Positions 5,560 through 7,009 of a stretch of DNA of 7,009 bases are shown piece after piece (position 1 is the first letter of the stretch; every line of letters starts with the position of its first letter). The notes under the pieces were generated by a model. That model was given only the letters and a program-made list of their open reading frames with translations. It was not told where the DNA came from and did not search any database. Source of the DNA: CAUZJO01 sp963580245 (GTDB lineage Bacteria > Sumerlaeota > Sumerlaeia > MVZB01). A program made the translations under genes and the position numbers. The stretch is from assembly GCA_963580245.1 (NCBI GenBank), contig CAUZJO010000182.1, forward strand, positions 1 to 7,009, in the 5' to 3' direction.

Positions 5560-6324
5560 ATGAGCCTACCGAATCGCGCGCTTCGGGCAATCATGTTGCT
5601 CTGCGGATTGATCTTATCCGCCTGCGCCCACGAGAGAATCAACCGGATCAAGCCCTTCCCCCCTGGGTCGCATTCCGCGATTCAGCCCGTGGCGCGCATG
5701 GATTACGATTGGTGGGCGCCGCGGCAGGAGCAGGTGCTTGAGCGCGTCAGGCAAGGAAACGTGGGCATGATTTTGATCGGGGACTCGATCACGCACGGCT
5801 GGGACGGGGAAACGGAACTCTGGACCAAGTGCTTTGCGCGGCGCAATGCCGTGAACATGGGTTTCGGCGGCGACCGTACCGAGCACGTCTTGTGGCGATT
5901 GCACAACGGGAGCCTGGAGGGAATCTCGCCCAAGGTGGCGATGATCATGATCGGAACGAATAACTCGAACGGAGATGACAACACCGCGGCGGAGATCGCG
6001 GATGGTATCGTGGCGATCTGCCGAGAAATCCGCCTACGCAGCCCGGAGACGAAGATTTTATTGCTGGCGATCTTCCCGCGCGGAGAGGGGCCTTCCGCTC
6101 AACGCGAGAAGAACGCGCGGGCGAGTCTGCTCGCCTCCCAAGTCGCCGACAACAAGCACATCTTCTATCTAAACATCAACGATCGCTTCCTGGGACCTGA
6201 CCAGACCCTTGCCAAAGACATCATGCCCGATCTGCTCCACCCCAACCATCAGGGTTACGTGATCTGGGCCGAAGCGGTGGACCCGGTGATCGCAAGGCTG
6301 ATGGGTGAGGATGGAGCGAAGTAA
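5560..6324 (+). CDS. SGNH/GDSL-type hydrolase lipoprotein (PAF-acetylhydrolase-like esterase)
   Basis: This is a 254-residue exported, lipid-anchored esterase of the SGNH superfamily. The signal peptide (RALRAIMLLCGLILSAC) ends in the lipobox LSAC, with Cys22 the predicted lipidation site. The residue after Cys is Ala, so Gram-negative outer-membrane sorting is likely. The catalytic blocks are complete: GDSIT with nucleophile Ser76, GFGGDRT with oxyanion Gly103 or Gly104, GTNN with Asn134, and DLLHPNHQGY with Asp224 and His227. The pattern GDSIT..W, GGDRT and DLLHPN resembles the platelet-activating-factor acetylhydrolase/sialate esterase-like branch found in many polysaccharide-degrading bacteria, where it removes acetyl groups from sugars. 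The substrate cannot be read from sequence. It lies 384 bp after the GH127-like gene, too far for tight operon coupling, but shares its upstream motif set, so joint control with that gene is plausible. Confidence 0.92.
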   Translation: MSLPNRALRAIMLLCGLILSACAHERINRIKPFPPGSHSAIQPVARMDYDWWAPRQEQVLERVRQGNVGMILIGDSITHGWDGETELWTKCFARRNAVNMGFGGDRTEHVLWRLHNGSLEGISPKVAMIMIGTNNSNGDDNTAAEIADGIVAICREIRLRSPETKILLLAIFPRGEGPSAQREKNARASLLASQVADNKHIFYLNINDRFLGPDQTLAKDIMPDLLHPNHQGYVIWAEAVDPVIARLMGEDGAK

Positions 6325-6740
6325 ATCGCCTCCTTGACAGCGCCGCGCATGATAAACGAAGAAAAAGGATGTCGATCTTCGAATCCCGGCCGATTGTCCC
6401 TCGTCAAATGAACCTCTCTGGATGGGGAGAACCACGAAGCCTCTCAGACTGGATCTGCGACTGCAAATGGTTGCGCGCAAACGTGGCGTGTTCACTGCTA
6501 TTGTTCTATTTGTATAAGAGACCCTGGCAGATTGTGTATGAAACACTATAACACACCTGTAAAAGTTTCAGCAATGGCGGACATTTTGCCCGTGGCCCGC
6601 GTCTTGCTTAATAAACATGACCGTATTGCCAGTAAACGGTAAAAGAAGGCGGAAAAGCACGATCCCCAAGCGTAGGATTCATTATAAGCATCCTCACATG
6701 AGCTCCTCCATAGAAAAGGAAATGGTTTAATCCCATATTT
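6325..6740. other. gene-poor region between the SGNH gene and the IS1380-type transposase
   Basis: I see no gene I can support. A 60-codon open frame at 6369-6551 lacks a usable ribosome site (AAGG touches its ATG) and has no recognisable sequence. The DNA becomes more A/T-rich from about 6490. ACCGT and ACGGT form a small inverted repeat at about 6621-6641. The left end of the IS1380-type element should lie in this stretch or just after it, but I could not identify its terminal inverted repeat without the other end. No terminator for the SGNH gene is evident. Confidence 0.45.
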
Positions 6741-6745
6741 CCCAT

Positions 6746-6772
6746 TTGAGAAATAGAAAGTCATGGTATAAT
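6746..6772 (+). promoter_or_regulatory. possible sigma-70-type promoter of the IS1380 transposase
   Basis: TTGAGA (6746-6751) and a perfect TATAAT (6767-6772) are separated by 15 bp, slightly short of the usual 16-18. The -10 box is 34 bases before the transposase start codon, and AAAGG (6793-6797) follows at a suitable distance from that start. IS elements commonly carry their own promoter at this location. Confidence 0.5.
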
Positions 6773-6806
6773 TTTTCAAATGGCCGATGAATAAAGGCTG
6801 AAGTCG

Positions 6807-7009
6807 ATGTTCGAGCAGCAAGAGTTGAGAGAGCTGATGGGTGAGAGCAAAAAAGAGGCCTTGCGGGTCCAGTTTGACCCCGGTGTGAAGATGGAATTCC
6901 ACGGCGAAAGCTGACCAGTGATGGTGGCCTGATTGTTTACCGAGAGCTGGATGAGGTGTTGGGATTGACAACTCTGGCCGAGGAAGTTCTTCAGGATTCG
7001 CGCACGGGT
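6807..7009 (+). pseudogene. IS1380-family transposase, 5' part, frameshifted, partial at right edge
   Basis: The reading frame opens at ATG 6807, 9 bases after AAAGG, with MFEQQELRELMGES, and continues RVQFDPGVKMEFHGES before TGA at 6912-6914. The next frame takes over at once with KLTSDGGLIVYRELDEVLG and then TTLAEEVLQDSRTG to the window edge. Members of the IS1380 family read straight through this junction (VQFD-GVKMEFHG-K-TSDGGLLAYRELDE-LGLT-LA), so one base is missing near GGCGAAAG (6903-6910). This is only the extreme N-terminus; the DDE catalytic core would lie outside. The site is not a classical A6G or A7 slippery sequence, and IS1380 transposases are not generally known to use programmed frameshifting, so gene decay or a base-calling error is more likely. 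The antisense open frame at 6546-6971 is a shadow. Confidence 0.8.

Noticed and set aside
6374..6390. tRNA T-arm-like string TTCGAATCCCGG
   Set aside because: The bases 5' of it do not form the T stem, and no acceptor or anticodon arm is found around it.
6369..6551. A 60-codon plus-strand open frame after the SGNH gene
   Set aside because: There is no usable ribosome site spacing, no recognisable sequence and no conservation evidence; length is within chance expectation.
6732..6750. Third possible copy of TGGGAAATAT on the minus strand
   Set aside because: Only the short core matches; none of the other five motifs occurs at the right distance, and it lies by the transposase promoter. Probably chance.
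6546..6971. A 141-codon minus-strand open frame at the right end
   Set aside because: It is antisense to the IS1380-type transposase start and has no protein-like features of its own.
1..7009. CRISPR array, rRNA, or a defence, toxin-antitoxin or secretion system
   Set aside because: There are no regularly spaced repeats, no rRNA-like sequence, and no genes of those types.

Overview
The window reads as a stretch of GC-rich bacterial chromosome in which host genes are intact and mobile-element genes are broken. The taxon cannot be fixed from 7 kb. The combination of a large secreted GH127-like enzyme with an added lectin-type domain, an SGNH lipoprotein, a short catalytic-domain-only tyrosine recombinase, and IS5- and IS1380-type transposases is what I would expect in an environmental Gram-negative polysaccharide degrader (for example Planctomycetota, Hydrogenedentota, Sumerlaeota or a relative). 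That assignment is inference only.

Layout. Positions 1-133 (minus strand) hold a fragment of an IS5-type (DUF772) transposase, frameshifted by a 5-bp tandem duplication and running off the left edge. Next on the same strand is a complete RhlE-type DEAD-box RNA helicase (1382 to 225), with a possible terminator behind it. A gene-free stretch (1383-1758) separates it from a short tyrosine recombinase pseudogene (2307 to 1759, minus) that needs two frameshift repairs and has lost essential catalytic residues. Divergent from it is the largest gene (2554-5175, plus), a secreted two-domain protein with a concanavalin/LamG-like N-terminal domain, a Pro/Thr linker and a GH127 (beta-L-arabinofuranosidase)-like (alpha/alpha) barrel. 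A 384-bp spacer rich in repeats and inverted repeats leads to an SGNH/GDSL hydrolase lipoprotein (5560-6324, plus). After about 480 bp with no supported host gene, an IS1380-type transposase begins at 6807. It also carries a frameshift and runs off the right edge.

How it works together. The two secreted proteins probably form a small carbohydrate-processing pair: a glycosidase-like enzyme acting on arabinose-type side chains and a lipid-anchored esterase removing acyl groups. The strongest unexplained signal supports joint control. The regions just upstream of both genes share an ordered set of motifs (TyAAAyTCC, TTGC, CCCA, CGGCGGGAT, TTGAACAG, TGGGAAATrTCGG), with 53-54 bp between CGGCGGGAT and TGGGAAAT in both copies. 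It could be a shared regulatory site, a structured leader RNA, or the trace of an old duplication.

All four frameshifts fall in mobile-element genes, at or next to short repeats or homopolymers, while the three host genes are clean. This points to decay of the mobile genes, although consensus errors or assembly breaks at repeats at the window edges cannot be excluded.
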